This document shows positions 18,880-29,938 of a DNA stretch of 64,000 nt, piece by piece. Made by a program: the position numbers and the translations under genes. The stretch is taken from the NCBI RefSeq assembly GCF_018991925.1, contig NW_024720711.1, positions 2,465,971 through 2,529,970 on the forward strand, read 5' to 3'. The notes beneath the pieces are model-generated. The model searched no databases and was not told the DNA's origin. It saw nothing but the letters and a program-made list of their open reading frames with translations. Every line of letters begins with the position of its first letter. The first letter of the stretch is position 1. This stretch comes from Homarus americanus (lineage: Eukaryota > Arthropoda > Malacostraca > Decapoda > Nephropidae).

Positions 18880-19775
18880 GTGACGACAACACTGGCTTAA
18901 CTAGGCCAGCGTCCCAGCCCCTCCACCCACATCCCTCATCCCTCACGCCCCTCCATCCACTCCTCCCTCATTACCACCCCCCCTAGACCCCTCATACCCT
19001 CCACCCTACCCTACTGCACCCCTACTACCCACCCTCATTGTCTGTGTTGTTCATAGTGGTTTTGTGAATAATAATAATAATAAACCACGTCCATCATTGC
19101 CAGGAGTTACGATCTATCGGCAGAAACAAGTCCATTATAAAATAGTCAATAAAGCCAAAACAAATGAATGAATAATAATTAAAAAATGACTACGATCAAG
19201 TAACAAACTTTACGCCCCGGAGTTTTTATTTTAGTTATCGCTGTGATTTTAAAAAAACGGGTTTATATGAATTATTTTACAGAAGTGTTTTTGATAAGGA
19301 ATTATAGGAAAGAGGGAGTAGTTTTACCAGGAGAATACAAAGGTGGGGTCATGTTTACATGGGGTTCCGGGTCCCTGTGAGAATACAACCTGGCGCGCAT
19401 CTGCTATTTATTTCATTAATAAACACAAAAGATTTACATCACATCATATATTCAGTTGTTCTGTTATATTGGCTCTAATAAAAAAAAAATGAGAATATCT
19501 GTTCCCTGAAATATTGTGAATTGAAAAAGAATATAGATATATACTGGTTTTAATATTGCGTGATTTCTAAATGATTAAATGAAATACGTTTTCTATATCA
19601 GAGCGACAACTAAAATAAAAGACTGCCGCGTAAATCTGCTATGATCTATTGTATGGTGTTGGTCAACCAGTGTTCATTATTATTCATTTATTTATCTGCA
19701 ATATTTATTATACATATTTTGGGGGTAATTTTATGGTGACGGTAAGTATTTCCAGTTCGTACTGTATGTTGTTGT
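18880..19775. other. No gene recognised; CCAC-rich then AT-rich
   Basis: 18895-19040 is rich in CCCTCC/CACCC words; the rest is AT-rich with short AAT runs at 19069-19084. I see no exon. Confidence 0.5.
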
Positions 19776-19776
19776 G

Positions 19777-19818
<42 letters not shown>

Positions 19819-19820
19819 TG
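19777..19820. repeat. (ATT)n microsatellite
   Basis: About 13 ATT units. Confidence 0.96.
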
Positions 19821-20029
19821 TTGTTGTTATCCATTAAAAGTCCACGAGCAGGATTTAAACATTACTAAGAGAAATAACGCAGACTGAAGGACCTATGTCA
19901 GCATTTTTGGCTTTCGACAATACTGAACTAAGAACACAGGAGACTTACAGATCTTCAGCTTCTGTTGTCTGGGTAAAATTTCCTTTGTTTACATTTGTTA
20001 ATAAGCGCCATCTGTCGTGAGGAGAAACA

Positions 20030-20405
20030 ACTAACTTTCCCGTGCTATCCAGGCATTCTGACTGGAAGTTTCACGTCATAGTTTCCCGCTTAATTTAGGC
20101 CTTTCTGATTGGACGGTCTCATCATTATTTCCCACGGTATCCAAGTGTTCTCATTGGATGTTCTCATTATGTTTGTTTCCCTGCGTTAACCACGTATTTT
20201 GATTGGTCGTCCTCATCATAACATCCCCGCGCTATCCAGCCATTCTGATTGGCCATACGCATAAATATTCACAGTAACCCGCGTTATTCAGGCATTCTAA
20301 CTGGTCGTACTCATCATACATTCCCGCGTTATTCAGGCATTCTAACTGGTCGTACTCATCATACATTCCCGCGTTATTCAGGCATTCTGACTGGATGTTC
20401 GGATT
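20030..20405. repeat. About 50-bp minisatellite with ATTGG/ACTGG core
   Basis: Seven to eight units of the form CCCGCGTTATTCAGGCATTC, then TGATTGG or TAACTGG, then TCGTACTCATCATA. The right-hand copies (20281-20390) are near identical and the left-hand ones are diverged. Cores at about 20110 (GATTGGACGG), 20153 (CATTGGATG), 20198 (GATTGGTCG) and 20247 (GATTGGCCA) are intact CCAAT boxes. Confidence 0.85.
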
Positions 20406-20489
20406 AATGTTCTAACAGAAATCGTCAAAAGCGATGGGCGGGCAGTGAGTGATTGGTTTGGTGGCCTGGTTATCGTGTGAGCGAGCAAC

Positions 20490-20520
20490 AGCAGCAGCAG
20501 GAGCGGCAACAGCAGCAGCC
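20490..20520. repeat. Short (CAG)n-like run
   Basis: AGCAACAGCAGCAGCAGGAG and a second AACAGCAGCAGC. It is short and imperfect. Confidence 0.7.
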
Positions 20521-20626
20521 TCACTACAGATAAAACAAGAACTGTTAATTAAATTTTGTTTGAGAGTCAGTGAGGCCTGGGTGACCTGCTGGTTGTGTGA
20601 CGTGTGAGCACTGTGTTGGTGAGGCA

Positions 20627-20631
<5 letters not shown>

Positions 20632-20676
<45 letters not shown>

Positions 20677-20860
20677 GTCTGTCTGTATGGCTGCTTATTT
20701 CTCTGTCTGTCTGGCTGTATGATTGCTTATCTGTGTCTGTTTATCGGTCTATTGGTCTGTCTGCCTGCTTCTCTGTCCGTCTGACTGCTTATCTCGCTGT
20801 CTAACTGGCTGCTTATCTCCCTCTGTCTGTATGTATGTCTTTCTGTCTGAATCTTCCTTT
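20632..20860. repeat. (CT)n then CTGT-rich tract
   Basis: Twenty CT units followed by imperfect GTCTGTCT/GCTTAT words. Confidence 0.92.
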
Positions 20861-21111
20861 TTTACCTGTCATTCTCGCCGTCTAATGACTCACTTGAATT
20901 ATAAAAAAAAATTAAAAAAATTCCATGGTATAAATTGCTCTCAAATATACATTAAAAGATGAGATCCCGAGAGTGAATATTTATAAGTTTAATTTTAACA
21001 CCACTTAAAGAAAATCATCAAAACATGAAAAAATTTTTGAAATTTTAATTGGAAAATATAAATTGATGGGAAAAAGTCGTGTTTTACATTCACCCAGTTG
21101 GCTGTTGACGT

Positions 21112-21640
21112 TACTAGAGGGAGGGAGGGAAGAGACACTACATTACTACCTGTAGTTTTGTATTTTCTTAAAGGGTTAATTCTGTGTGTGGAGGGGGTGG
21201 GGAGACAGAGAATAAGGGTTGAAAAGAGAAACTATGTAAGAGAGGGAGTGTGGGGGGGAGGGGGAGAAAAAGAGTGAGAGACAGACAGACAGATACAGAC
21301 GGGAAGAGAGAGTAAGAGAAGGATAAAGAGAATGGTTGGATGGAAATGAAGAGAAACAATCAAAGAAAGAAACAAAGAACGAGATAAATATAAAAAAAGA
21401 AAGTGAGAAAAAGAGAGAGACAAAGAGAGATGATAGATAGATACTGTATATGACAGATTTGTAGTGAGAGAGAATGAAAGATATAAAGAAAAGAAAGAGA
21501 AAGAAAAGAGAAATAATCATAAAAAAGAAAGCTAAAGAGGGTAAAAAAAAAGGGAGGAAAAGGTGTGTGAAAGAGAGAGAGCGAGAGGGGGAGAGGAAAC
21601 GTGAAAGATAGAGAGGGAGAGAGAGAGTCCATGACAAATT
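21112..21640. repeat. Purine-rich GA/AAAG tract
   Basis: About 530 bases with very few pyrimidines on the plus strand, interrupted near 21435-21470. Ser/Leu/Phe-rich minus-strand frames are compositional. Confidence 0.9.
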
Positions 21641-22340
21641 CCATCACCACCTCTATCATGATGTCATCTGTTACCGAGCCAGACTCACTTTGGCACAGGT
21701 ATGCTAATTACTTGGCCACAGGTAAGTTAGTTGCGTACTATGACAGGTAGACAGGTAACCTTGATCTTTTATCTGAGTGTGTTGCAGCTATCTTGATCTA
21801 ATTAAAGTATGACAGGTATTTTATCTAATTTAAAAAAAAGTACTACTGGGGGTTTCATCTGCTTCCTCACGGTACAGTCTCAGCGCAGTTTTGACGCCAT
21901 GTTTATTCCGCCTTTTTTTTTTTTTTTTTGGTGTCGTAACTTATAGAACTTATCGCCTGACGTTCGTTCACCTGTTATTATCAACTTTTCGCCAGACGTT
22001 CCCTTCCCCGTATAGATTGACTAAGGTGGCTTCACATTAATACTGGATTTCTCTCTCACACTTCGTCAGACGGACTTTCGCTCGACTATGCCAGCACTCG
22101 GTGGATGTAGTGACTATGAATAATCGAAATTAAATCCTATTTGGGGTATTTTAACCGGGAGTTTAATATAAATACTCAAGATTTAATAGAAATTCGGTTA
22201 TTTTTACAGTATTTTTAACGCTGTAAATAAAGGAATTAAATCTACCATTTTTCACTATTAATATTTGTTTGTAAAATAAAGTAATTCTTTGTTAGTGACT
22301 TTTATTGTGCTGTGTGTTGTGTTGTGAGAGCCAAGATGAT
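21641..22340. other. No gene recognised
   Basis: Mixed sequence with a T run at 21915-21930 and two CACAGGTA words. There is no exon, repeat or element that I can support. Confidence 0.5.
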
Positions 22341-22344
22341 GAGA

Positions 22345-22424
22345 TAGGTGAGTGGTCGCCTCTCTCCCTTCATCCCTCTTACCCCCCACTCCTCTCTTCC
22401 TCCCCACTACCCCTCTCTAGCTCC

Positions 22425-22458
<34 letters not shown>

Positions 22459-22500
22459 CTACCCTTTTCTTCTCACCCTCCTTCCTCTCCTTTCCCGTTA

Positions 22501-22552
<52 letters not shown>

Positions 22553-22560
22553 CCCTCCGC
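22345..22560. repeat. Pyrimidine tract with two (CT)n runs
   Basis: This is the left part of the pyrimidine-rich repeat domain. Its last bases, CTCTCCCTCCGC, equal the unit of the array that resumes to the right of the CR1-like insertion. Confidence 0.92.
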
Positions 22561-23372
22561 AAATTTTTCGAATGGTCTGAAAAATGGCAGATGAAATTCA
22601 ACGTGGACAAATGTAAAGTACAAGTACTCAGTATAGGAGATGTAAACAGGGAAACCAGATACCAGATGAACAACGATGCCATAGAGAAATCCGACTGCGA
22701 GAGAGATTTAGGAGTAATGATAAGTAGGAACCTTAAACCAAGTAAACAATGTGTTTTTGCTCGTAACAAGGCTAATAAAGTACTTGGGTTCATACAAAGG
22801 AGTGTTAGTTACAAGACTAGCGAGGTCATCCTAAAACTGTATCTTGCGCTTGTGAGACCACACCTGGATTACGCAGTTCAGTTCTGGTCACCGTATTACA
22901 GAATGGATATAGAATCATTGGAAAGAATTCAGAGGAGAATGACAAGACTAATCCCGGGCATTAGGAACCTTGAGTATAGAGACAGGTTAAAGCATCTTAA
23001 TTTGCACTCCCTCGAGAGACGTAGAGCGAGGGGCGACCTGATAGAGGTGTATAAGTGGAAGTCAGGGCTAAACAAAGGGGACATTACAAAGGTACTCAAA
23101 CTATCCAACCAGGAGCGAACTCGTAACAATGGTTTTAAATTAGACAAATTTAGATTTAGGCGTGAAATAGGTAAACACTGGTTTGGAAACAGAGTGGTGG
23201 ATGAATGGAACACGTTACCAAATATCATCATTAACTCGAATACGCTGAATTGCTTCAAACATAGGTTGGATGCTTATATGAGCAATAGGGGTTGGGTGTA
23301 AACGGGACTGCCCAGTATGGGCCAATAGGCCCGCTGTAGTTTCCTCCATTCTTATGTTCTTATGTTCTTATG
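22561..23372 (+). mobile_element. CR1-like non-LTR retrotransposon, 5'-truncated RT tail and 3' end
   Basis: An uninterrupted frame of about 247 codons (stop at 23299-23301) encodes the region just after the palm of a CR1/Jockey-group reverse transcriptase. It starts FFEWSEKWQMKFNVDKCKV and continues with RDLGVMIS, LVRPHLDYAVQFWSPY, LERIQRRMTRLIPG and VVDEWNTLP. The catalytic Asp and YADD motifs are missing because the copy is truncated at its 5' end, so it cannot act by itself. The 3' UTR contains CCAGTATGGGCCAATAGGCC and ends in three copies of TTCTTATG (23349-23372). Octamer tails of this kind are the hallmark of CR1 elements, which use them in place of poly-A. The lack of stops points to a recent copy. 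Both flanks are the same pyrimidine array, so it inserted inside it. Confidence 0.88.
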
Positions 23373-24395
23373 TCTGTCTCCCTCATTCCTCTCCCTCCGC
23401 ACTACCCGTCTCCTCTCTCTCTGTCTGTCTCCCTCATTCCTCTCCCTCCGCACTACCGTCTCCTCTCTCTCTCTGTCTGTCTCCCTCATTTCCTCTCCCT
23501 CCGCACTACCCGTCTCCTCTCTCTCTGTCTGTCTCCTCATTCCTCTCCTCCGCACTACCCGTCTCCTCTCTCTCTGTCTGTCTCCCTCATTTCCTCTCCC
23601 TCACTTTTCTGCGTCTCCTCTCTCTCTGTCTCTGTCTCCCTCATTTCCTCTCCCTCCGCACTACCCGTCTCTCTCTCTCTGTCACTGTCTCCCTCATTCC
23701 TCTCCCTCCACACTACCCGTCTCCTCTCTCTCTGTCTGTCTCCCTCATTCCTCTCCCTCCGCACTACCCGTCTCCTCTCTCTCTGTCTGTCTCCCTCATT
23801 CCTCTCCCTCCGCACTACCCGTCTCCTCTCTCTGTGTCTGTCTCCCTCATTCCTCTCCCTCCGCACTACCCGTCTCCTCTCTCTCTGTCTGTCTCCCTCA
23901 TTCCTCTCCCTTCCCACACTACCCGTCTCCTCTCTCTCTGTCTGTCTCCCTCATTCCTCTCCCTCCACACTACCCGTCTCCTCTCTCTGTCTGTCTCCCT
24001 CATTCCTCTCCCTTCCCCACACTACTCCCGTCTCACTCTCTCTCTGTCTGTCTCCTCATTCCTCTCCCTCCACTACCCGTCTCCTCTCTCTCTGTCTGTC
24101 TCCCTCATTCCTCTCCTTCCCACTACCCATCTCCTCTCTCTCTGTCTGTCTCCCTCATTCCTCTCCCTCCGCACTACCCGTCTCCTCTCTCTGTCTGTCT
24201 CCCTCATTCCTCTCCCTTCCCACACTACCGTCTCCTCTCTCTGTCTGTCTCCCTCATTCCTCTCCCTCCGCACTACCCGTCTCCTCTCTCTCTGTCTGTC
24301 TCCCTCATTCCTCTCCCTCCGCACTACCCGTCTCCTCTCTCTCTCTCTGTCTCCCTCATTCCTCTCCCTTCCCACACTACCCGTCTCTTCCCTCC
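23373..24395. repeat. 51-bp pyrimidine-rich minisatellite, about 20 copies
   Basis: Units run CTCTCCCTCCGCACTACCCG, then TCTCCTCTCTCTCTGTCTGT, then CTCCCTCATTC. Variants replace CCTCCGCAC with CTTCCCACAC. All purines are in a few fixed positions, so one strand is nearly all C/T. Ser/Leu/Pro frames of over 350 residues across it exist because the unit is 51 bp (a multiple of three) and lacks stops. Confidence 0.96.
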
Positions 24396-24523
24396 CTCTC
24401 CCAACAACCAATTACAGCTTCAGGCAGCCACTCGACTGCTGTTACTCATGACTAGATGTCAGACTCGAGTGAGGATGGTGTGTATTATTTAAGGCCGGGG
24501 TCAAGATGAGTGAGTCAGTGATT

Positions 24524-24526
<3 letters not shown>

Positions 24527-24580
<54 letters not shown>
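24527..24580. repeat. (CT)n microsatellite
   Basis: About 27 CT units. Confidence 0.97.
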
Positions 24581-24582
<2 letters not shown>

Positions 24583-24711
24583 GGATGACACACCGCCCGT
24601 CAAGACAGCCAGAGCAAAACACAGCCCCAGTACACAGCGGGAAGGTGCTTAGGATACTCCCCTTACTGAGTCACGCTGTAATTACACTCATTCATTTTTA
24701 CCTGACCCTGT

Positions 24712-24926
24712 AAGTTAGGTTAGGTTAGGTTTAGTTAGGTTAGGTTAGGTTAGGTTAGGTTTAGTTAGGTTTGGTTAGGTTAGGTTTAGTTAGGTTAGGT
24801 TTGGTTAGGTTAGGTTAGGTTAGGTTAGGTTAGGTTTAGTTAGGTTAGGTTATGTTAGGTTAGGTTAGGTTAGGTTAGGTTAGGTTTAGTTAGGTTTAGT
24901 TAGGTTAGGTTTGGTTAGGTTAGGGG
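24712..24926. repeat. Interstitial (TTAGG)n with TTTAG and TTTGG variants
   Basis: About 215 bases of TTAGG units, the longest telomere-type block here. Variant words GGTTTAGTTAGG and GGTTTGGTTAGG are interspersed, so it is not terminal telomere. Confidence 0.95.
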
Positions 24927-24929
24927 ATT

Positions 24930-25470
24930 CGTCTGTTTTTGCTGAATGACAGTGGGAACTCTTCTCCTATTGGTTGATTACAGTGGGGATTCTACTCCTA
25001 TTGGTGGGTTATAGTTGAAATAATTCACGTTGGTGTGTGCTGAGATAGAGAGATACACCGAGAGATATAAAGAGACTATCTCCACCACACCAGTGCCACA
25101 GTGCCTCAGTGCCAACCATCGATTCATCACGTGTATAGGAATGCTCTTGACTTCGTTAGGTACAGTTTGTGTTAAGAGATCGTTGTTAAGTACAGTTTGT
25201 GTTAGAGATATTCCCTAAGTACAGCTTGTGTAAAAGATATTCATTGTGTGCATCAAGGGTGTTTTGTAATGTTAATTTTGTATTATGGAATTTGTATGGT
25301 ATAATTTATATGTTTTAATTTGTATCGCTTAATATTTGTTACTTATATTTCATTATTTAATTCCAATATAATTTTCCATCACATGAGGCCGCTAAAACAC
25401 AACTTTTTAAACTTTAATTAAACTAAAACAATTTCTACCCTGATCATTTTTCTGTGGTAATGGTTGACGT
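24930..25470. other. No gene recognised; two ATTGG boxes
   Basis: CCTATTGGTTGATTACAG and CCTATTGGTGGGTTATAG (24966-25015) form a two-copy degenerate repeat with CCAAT cores. A loosely repeated AAGTACAGTTTGTGTTA follows at 25157-25225. The rest is AT-rich. Confidence 0.5.
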
Positions 25471-25471
25471 G

Positions 25472-25537
25472 AGCCTCTGATGACGTCACGCAAAGCCTCT
25501 GATGACGTCACGCGATGCCTCTGATGACGTCACGCTT
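25472..25537. repeat. 22-bp repeat with three consensus CREs
   Basis: Three tandem units GCCTCTGATGACGTCACGC plus three variable bases place perfect TGACGTCA palindromes at 25481, 25503 and 25525, exactly 22 bases apart. The CRE is the CREB/ATF binding site. Whether this is an enhancer or a chance repeat is not shown. Confidence 0.9.
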
Positions 25538-25779
25538 CCGTTCGAGTGATGACATTCATTTTGTTTCTTCCTTAAAAAAATATGTGTTAACTTTGTGCTG
25601 TGAACCAAGTTACATATTGTTAATTTACACACTAGGATTTTAACCTTAGATTCTTTTTTTACTGGCAGGTTATATAATAGAGATTTACACAGTAGCTATT
25701 TACAGAATAATAATTTACATAATAGGGATTTACACTGGGGATTTTTTTTTTACTACCAGGCTATAAAAAGGAAGAGAAT

Positions 25780-25842
25780 AATAGGAGTCGAACCGGGGTC
25801 TCTGGATCACACAATAGAGACAGACACCGAGCCACTGAATAC
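25780..25842 (-). mobile_element. tRNA-derived SINE body
   Basis: On the minus strand AGTGGCTCGGTGTCTG (A-box-like, about 25822-25836) is followed by GGTTCGACTCC (B box, 25784-25794). The spacing and CCCCGGTTCGACTCC context fit a tRNA-derived SINE. No full cloverleaf is evident. Confidence 0.6.
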
Positions 25843-25865
25843 AGGAAGTCTGGTCTGGCTTACAC

Positions 25866-25923
25866 TCTCTCTCTTTTTTTTCTCTCAATCTCTCGTTTTA
25901 TATCTCACTTTCTCCTTTTCGTT

Positions 25924-25975
<52 letters not shown>
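25866..25975. repeat. (CT)n tract
   Basis: A degenerate CTCT/TTTC segment, then about 23 perfect CT units. Confidence 0.95.
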
Positions 25976-25976
<1 letters not shown>

Positions 25977-25984
25977 GAACACGA

Positions 25985-26260
25985 CAATGTTAACAGTAAA
26001 TAACACAACACAACTTAACCGTCTGTCGATGTTTAAATGTTAACAAATTCAACATTAACATTCTTAACACCACAAATATCTCACTAATGTTGAAATGTTT
26101 ACAAGAAAATCACCAATTATAGTCAAATATTAACATCGATACATTTAACACTTATATAAATACATCACAATGTTGAAAATATTAACAGATGCTCAATGTT
26201 AAATTAGAGTCATTTAATGTAATCAGAAAAAAGTCATTAACCGAACCACTATGACTCTTA
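25985..26260. repeat. Degenerate ATGTTAACA/ATGTTGAAAT-rich sequence
   Basis: TTAACA and AATGTTAA words recur every 20-40 bases without a fixed period. It may be a decayed minisatellite. No coding signal is seen. Confidence 0.5.
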
Positions 26261-26280
26261 ACTCATTGATTACGGTGGCA

Positions 26281-26372
26281 TTAACCCCTTGAGTACGATG
26301 ACCTGACAGTTAATGCACTCAAGGTTAGTCATCGTACTCAAGGGGTTAGGGTCATCGTACTCAAGGGGTTAA
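26281..26372. repeat. Inverted repeat with two alternative right arms
   Basis: The left arm 26281-26302 (TTAACCCCTTGAGTACGATG plus AC) is perfectly complementary to 26351-26372, and 21 of its bases also to 26328-26348. The first pairing gives a 21-bp stem with a 25-base loop. The loop holds a third partial copy, GCACTCAAGG. Confidence 0.9.
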
Positions 26373-26477
26373 GACATAACGAAGACAAAAGAGATACTGA
26401 AAGGAGAAAGAAACAATAGAGACAGACAAAGTGGTTGAGAGAGAGAGAGACAGAGAGACAGAGAGACAGAGAGAATG

Positions 26478-26480
<3 letters not shown>

Positions 26481-26562
<82 letters not shown>
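26481..26562. repeat. (GT)n microsatellite, long
   Basis: About 41 uninterrupted GT units, preceded by GAGAGACA repeats at 26437-26475. Confidence 0.98.
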
Positions 26563-26631
26563 AGCAAATTACATCAAAAGAAAAATGTGAATAATTCAAC
26601 CTCTTGTAAATTGAAGAAATTTTCTGTTATA

Positions 26632-28757
26632 TACTGGGCAGATAACACGTATATACTGGGGACATAACACGTATATACTGGGCAGATAACACGTATATAC
26701 TGGAGATAACACATATATACTGGGCAGATAACACGTATATACTGGGAATACACATATATACTGGGCAGATAACACGTATATACCGGGGAATAACACGTGT
26801 ATATACTGGGCAGATAACACGTATACTGGGAGATAACACATATACTGGGCAGATAACACGTATATACTGGGAGATAACACATATACTGGGCGAATAACAC
26901 GTATATACTGGGAGATAACACATATATACTGGGCAGATAACACGTATATACTGGCAGATAACACGTATATACTGGGCAGATAACACATATATACCGGGAG
27001 ATAACACATATATACTGGCAGATAACACGTATATACTGGGCAGATAACACGTATATACCGGGAGATACTACATATATACTGGCAGATAACACGTATATAC
27101 TGGGAGATAACATATACTGGGCAGATAACACGTATATACTGGCAGATAACACATATATACTGGGCAGATAACACGTATATACTGGGCAGATAACACATAT
27201 ATACTGGGAGATAACACATATATACTGGGCAAATAACACGTATATACTGGGAGATAACACATATATACTGGGCAGATAACACGTATATACTGGCAGATAA
27301 CACATATACTGGGCGAATAACACGTATATACCGGGAGATAACACATATATACTGGCAGATAACACGTATATACTGGGCAGATAACACGTATATACTGGGC
27401 GAATGCTACGTATATACTGGGCGAATCAGCACGTATATACTGGGGAGATACACGTATATACTGGGCAGATAACACGTATATACTGGGGGTAACACGTATA
27501 TACTGGCAGATAACACGTATATACTGGGCAGATACACATATATACTGGGCAGATAACGCATATACCGGGAAATAACACGTATATACTGGGCAGATAACGT
27601 ATATACTGGGCGAATAACACGTATATACTGGCAGATAACACGTATATACTGGGCAGATAACGTATATACTGGGCAGATAACACGTATATACTGGGCAGAT
27701 AACACGTATATACTGGCAGATAACACGTATATACTGGGCAGATAACACATATATACTGGGCAGATAACACGTATATACCGGGAAATAACGCATATATACC
27801 GGGAAATAACACTATATACTGGGAGATAACACATATATACTGGGCAGATAACACGTATATACTGGGCAGATAACACGTATATACTGGGCAGATAACACGT
27901 ATATACCGGGGAATAACATGTATATACCGGGAAATAACACATATACCGGGAGATAACACATATATACTGGGCAGATAACACATATATACTGGGCAGATAA
28001 CACGTATATACCGGAAATAACGCATATATACCGGGAAATAACACATATATACCGGGAGATAACACATATATACTGGGCAGATAACACATATACTGGGCAG
28101 ATAACACGTATATACTGGGCAGATATACGTATATACTGGGCAGATAACACGTATATACTGGGCAGATAACACGTATATACTGGGAGATAACACGTATATA
28201 CTGGGGAGATAACACGTATATACTGGGGAGATACACGTATATACTGGGCAGATAACACGTATATACTGGGGAATACACGCATACTGGGAGATAACACGTA
28301 TATACTGGGGAGATAACACGTATATACTGGGAATAACACGTATATACCGGGAGATAACACGTATATACTGGGCAGATAACACGTATATACTGGGCGAATA
28401 ACAATATATACTGGGCAGATAACACGTATATACTGGGCAGATAACACGTATATACTGGGCAGATAACACGTATATACTGGGCAGATAACACGTATATACT
28501 GGGGAGATAACACGTATATACTGGGAGATAACGTATATACTGGGAGATAACACGTATATACTGGGCGAATAATACATATATACTGGGGAGATAACACGTA
28601 TATACTGGGCAGATAACTACGATATATACTGGGGAATAACACGATATACTGGGCAGATAACACGATATACCGGGAGATAACACGTATATACTGGGCAGAT
28701 AACACGTATATACTGGGCAGATAACACGTATATACTGGGCAGATAACACGTATACAT
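26632..28757. repeat. 22-bp minisatellite, about 98 copies (2.1 kb)
   Basis: The consensus starts ATACTGGGCAGATAACACGT and closes with AT. Each unit carries the palindrome GTATATAC and a GATAA word. Variants replace GGGCAGATAA with GGGAGATAA, GGGGAATAA, GGGCGAATAA or CCGGGAGATAA, and CACGTATA with CACATATA, giving 19-22-bp units. The minus strand has no stop in the consensus. Three units make 66 bp, so frames of up to 454 residues (repeating YVLSAQYIRVICPVYTC) cross the array. They have no signal peptide, start or domain and are not called genes. Confidence 0.97.
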
Positions 28758-29625
28758 ACAATTTTAACACCAGCCATCATTGTTGTGGAAGTATCATGCG
28801 AGGTTGCCAGTTACTCGAATTTTTTGATTGGATAGAGGTAAAAATGTCACGGGAGGACGATTATCACGCAAGAGCAATTATCAAGGGGGTAGGAATTTTA
28901 CCTGAGGGAAGATGTACGCTCGGGTATAATGATTATCTAATGTAAGAATCCCAGGTGAATGGTAAAAAGAGAGTAGAAAAGAGATAGAAAAGGAGAGAGA
29001 AATAGAGAGACGGTACTTCAGGAGATTTTAATATAGAAGGAAGTTTCCGATAGAGACGAGATATCTTACATGGGGCCAATTTACAGGGGTCCATTTTCAC
29101 GGAGTATGCATATTTGACCGGCCCCTATTGTGAACAATGCAGGTATACATTCTTCCGTCTCGTAACAAACTTCTAATACTGAAAGTTTGTCCTTCAATAT
29201 CTTTAAACACTAACCCCTATAGACCTCATATTACACACATATTTCATGTTCCTTTAGATGTGATTCAGTAGTTCGACTAAACCTCCCATTAACTTTAAGA
29301 TGTTCATTATACTAAACTTGCCAATGGCCTTCTACTTCCTTCTTATGGTTCTCAGGGTGAACATTGACGATTGAAGGATTTTCGATCATTATTTTAATTT
29401 TTTCATTCATTGAAGTGAGGAGGGGGGAGAGGAAGAGGAGAGGAATGAAGAAAGGAGAGGAAGGTGGTGAAGGGAGAGAGGTGAAAAAGTAGGAAGGGAG
29501 GAAAATGAATTTTTTTTTAATTATGAACTGTTAAAATTATTGTGGGTAGAGCCATGGGGAGAAATGAGGAAAGTTTATTGAGCATAGAAGACTATTTCTA
29601 TTTTCAATTAGTTTTCTTATTACCA
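28758..29625. other. No gene recognised
   Basis: Mixed sequence, with GA-rich patches at 28965-29010 and 29415-29510. There are no exon-like blocks. Confidence 0.5.
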
Positions 29626-29765
29626 TCATCTTCATCATCATCTTCTTCATCTTCTTCTTCATCATCATTATCATCATCATCATCATCATCATCATCTCTT
29701 CTTCATCATCATTATCATCATCATCATCATCATCATCTTCTTCATCTTCTTCTTCATCAATCATT

Positions 29766-29798
<33 letters not shown>

Positions 29799-29855
29799 TT
29801 CTTCATCATCATCATCATCATCATCATCTTCATCATCATCTTCTTCATCTTCTTC

Positions 29856-29932
<77 letters not shown>

Positions 29933-29938
29933 TATTAT
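29626..29938. repeat. (TCA)n/(TTC)n compound microsatellite
   Basis: About 310 bases of ATC/TTC triplets, with a segment containing TCTTCTTCATCTTCTTCTTC present three times at about 29640, 29738 and 29837. It arose by duplication of roughly 100-bp blocks. Poly-Ser and poly-Met frames are compositional. Confidence 0.95.

Noticed and set aside
22561..23301. Host gene encoding a 247-residue protein
   Set aside because: The sequence is the post-palm part of a CR1-type reverse transcriptase, followed by the family's octamer tail.
23354..24492. Ser/Leu/Pro-rich frames of over 350 residues
   Set aside because: The 51-bp pyrimidine-rich unit is a multiple of three and has no stops. All three plus frames are open, so there is no coding constraint.
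24712..24926. Chromosome end (true telomere)
   Set aside because: The TTAGG block is short, contains variant units and has non-telomeric sequence on both sides.
26574..28780. Open frames of 240-454 residues on the minus strand
   Set aside because: They are translations of the 22-bp array. Three units make 66 bp, the unit lacks stops on that strand, all three frames give the same Tyr/Val/Cys-rich peptide, and no start context, signal or domain exists.
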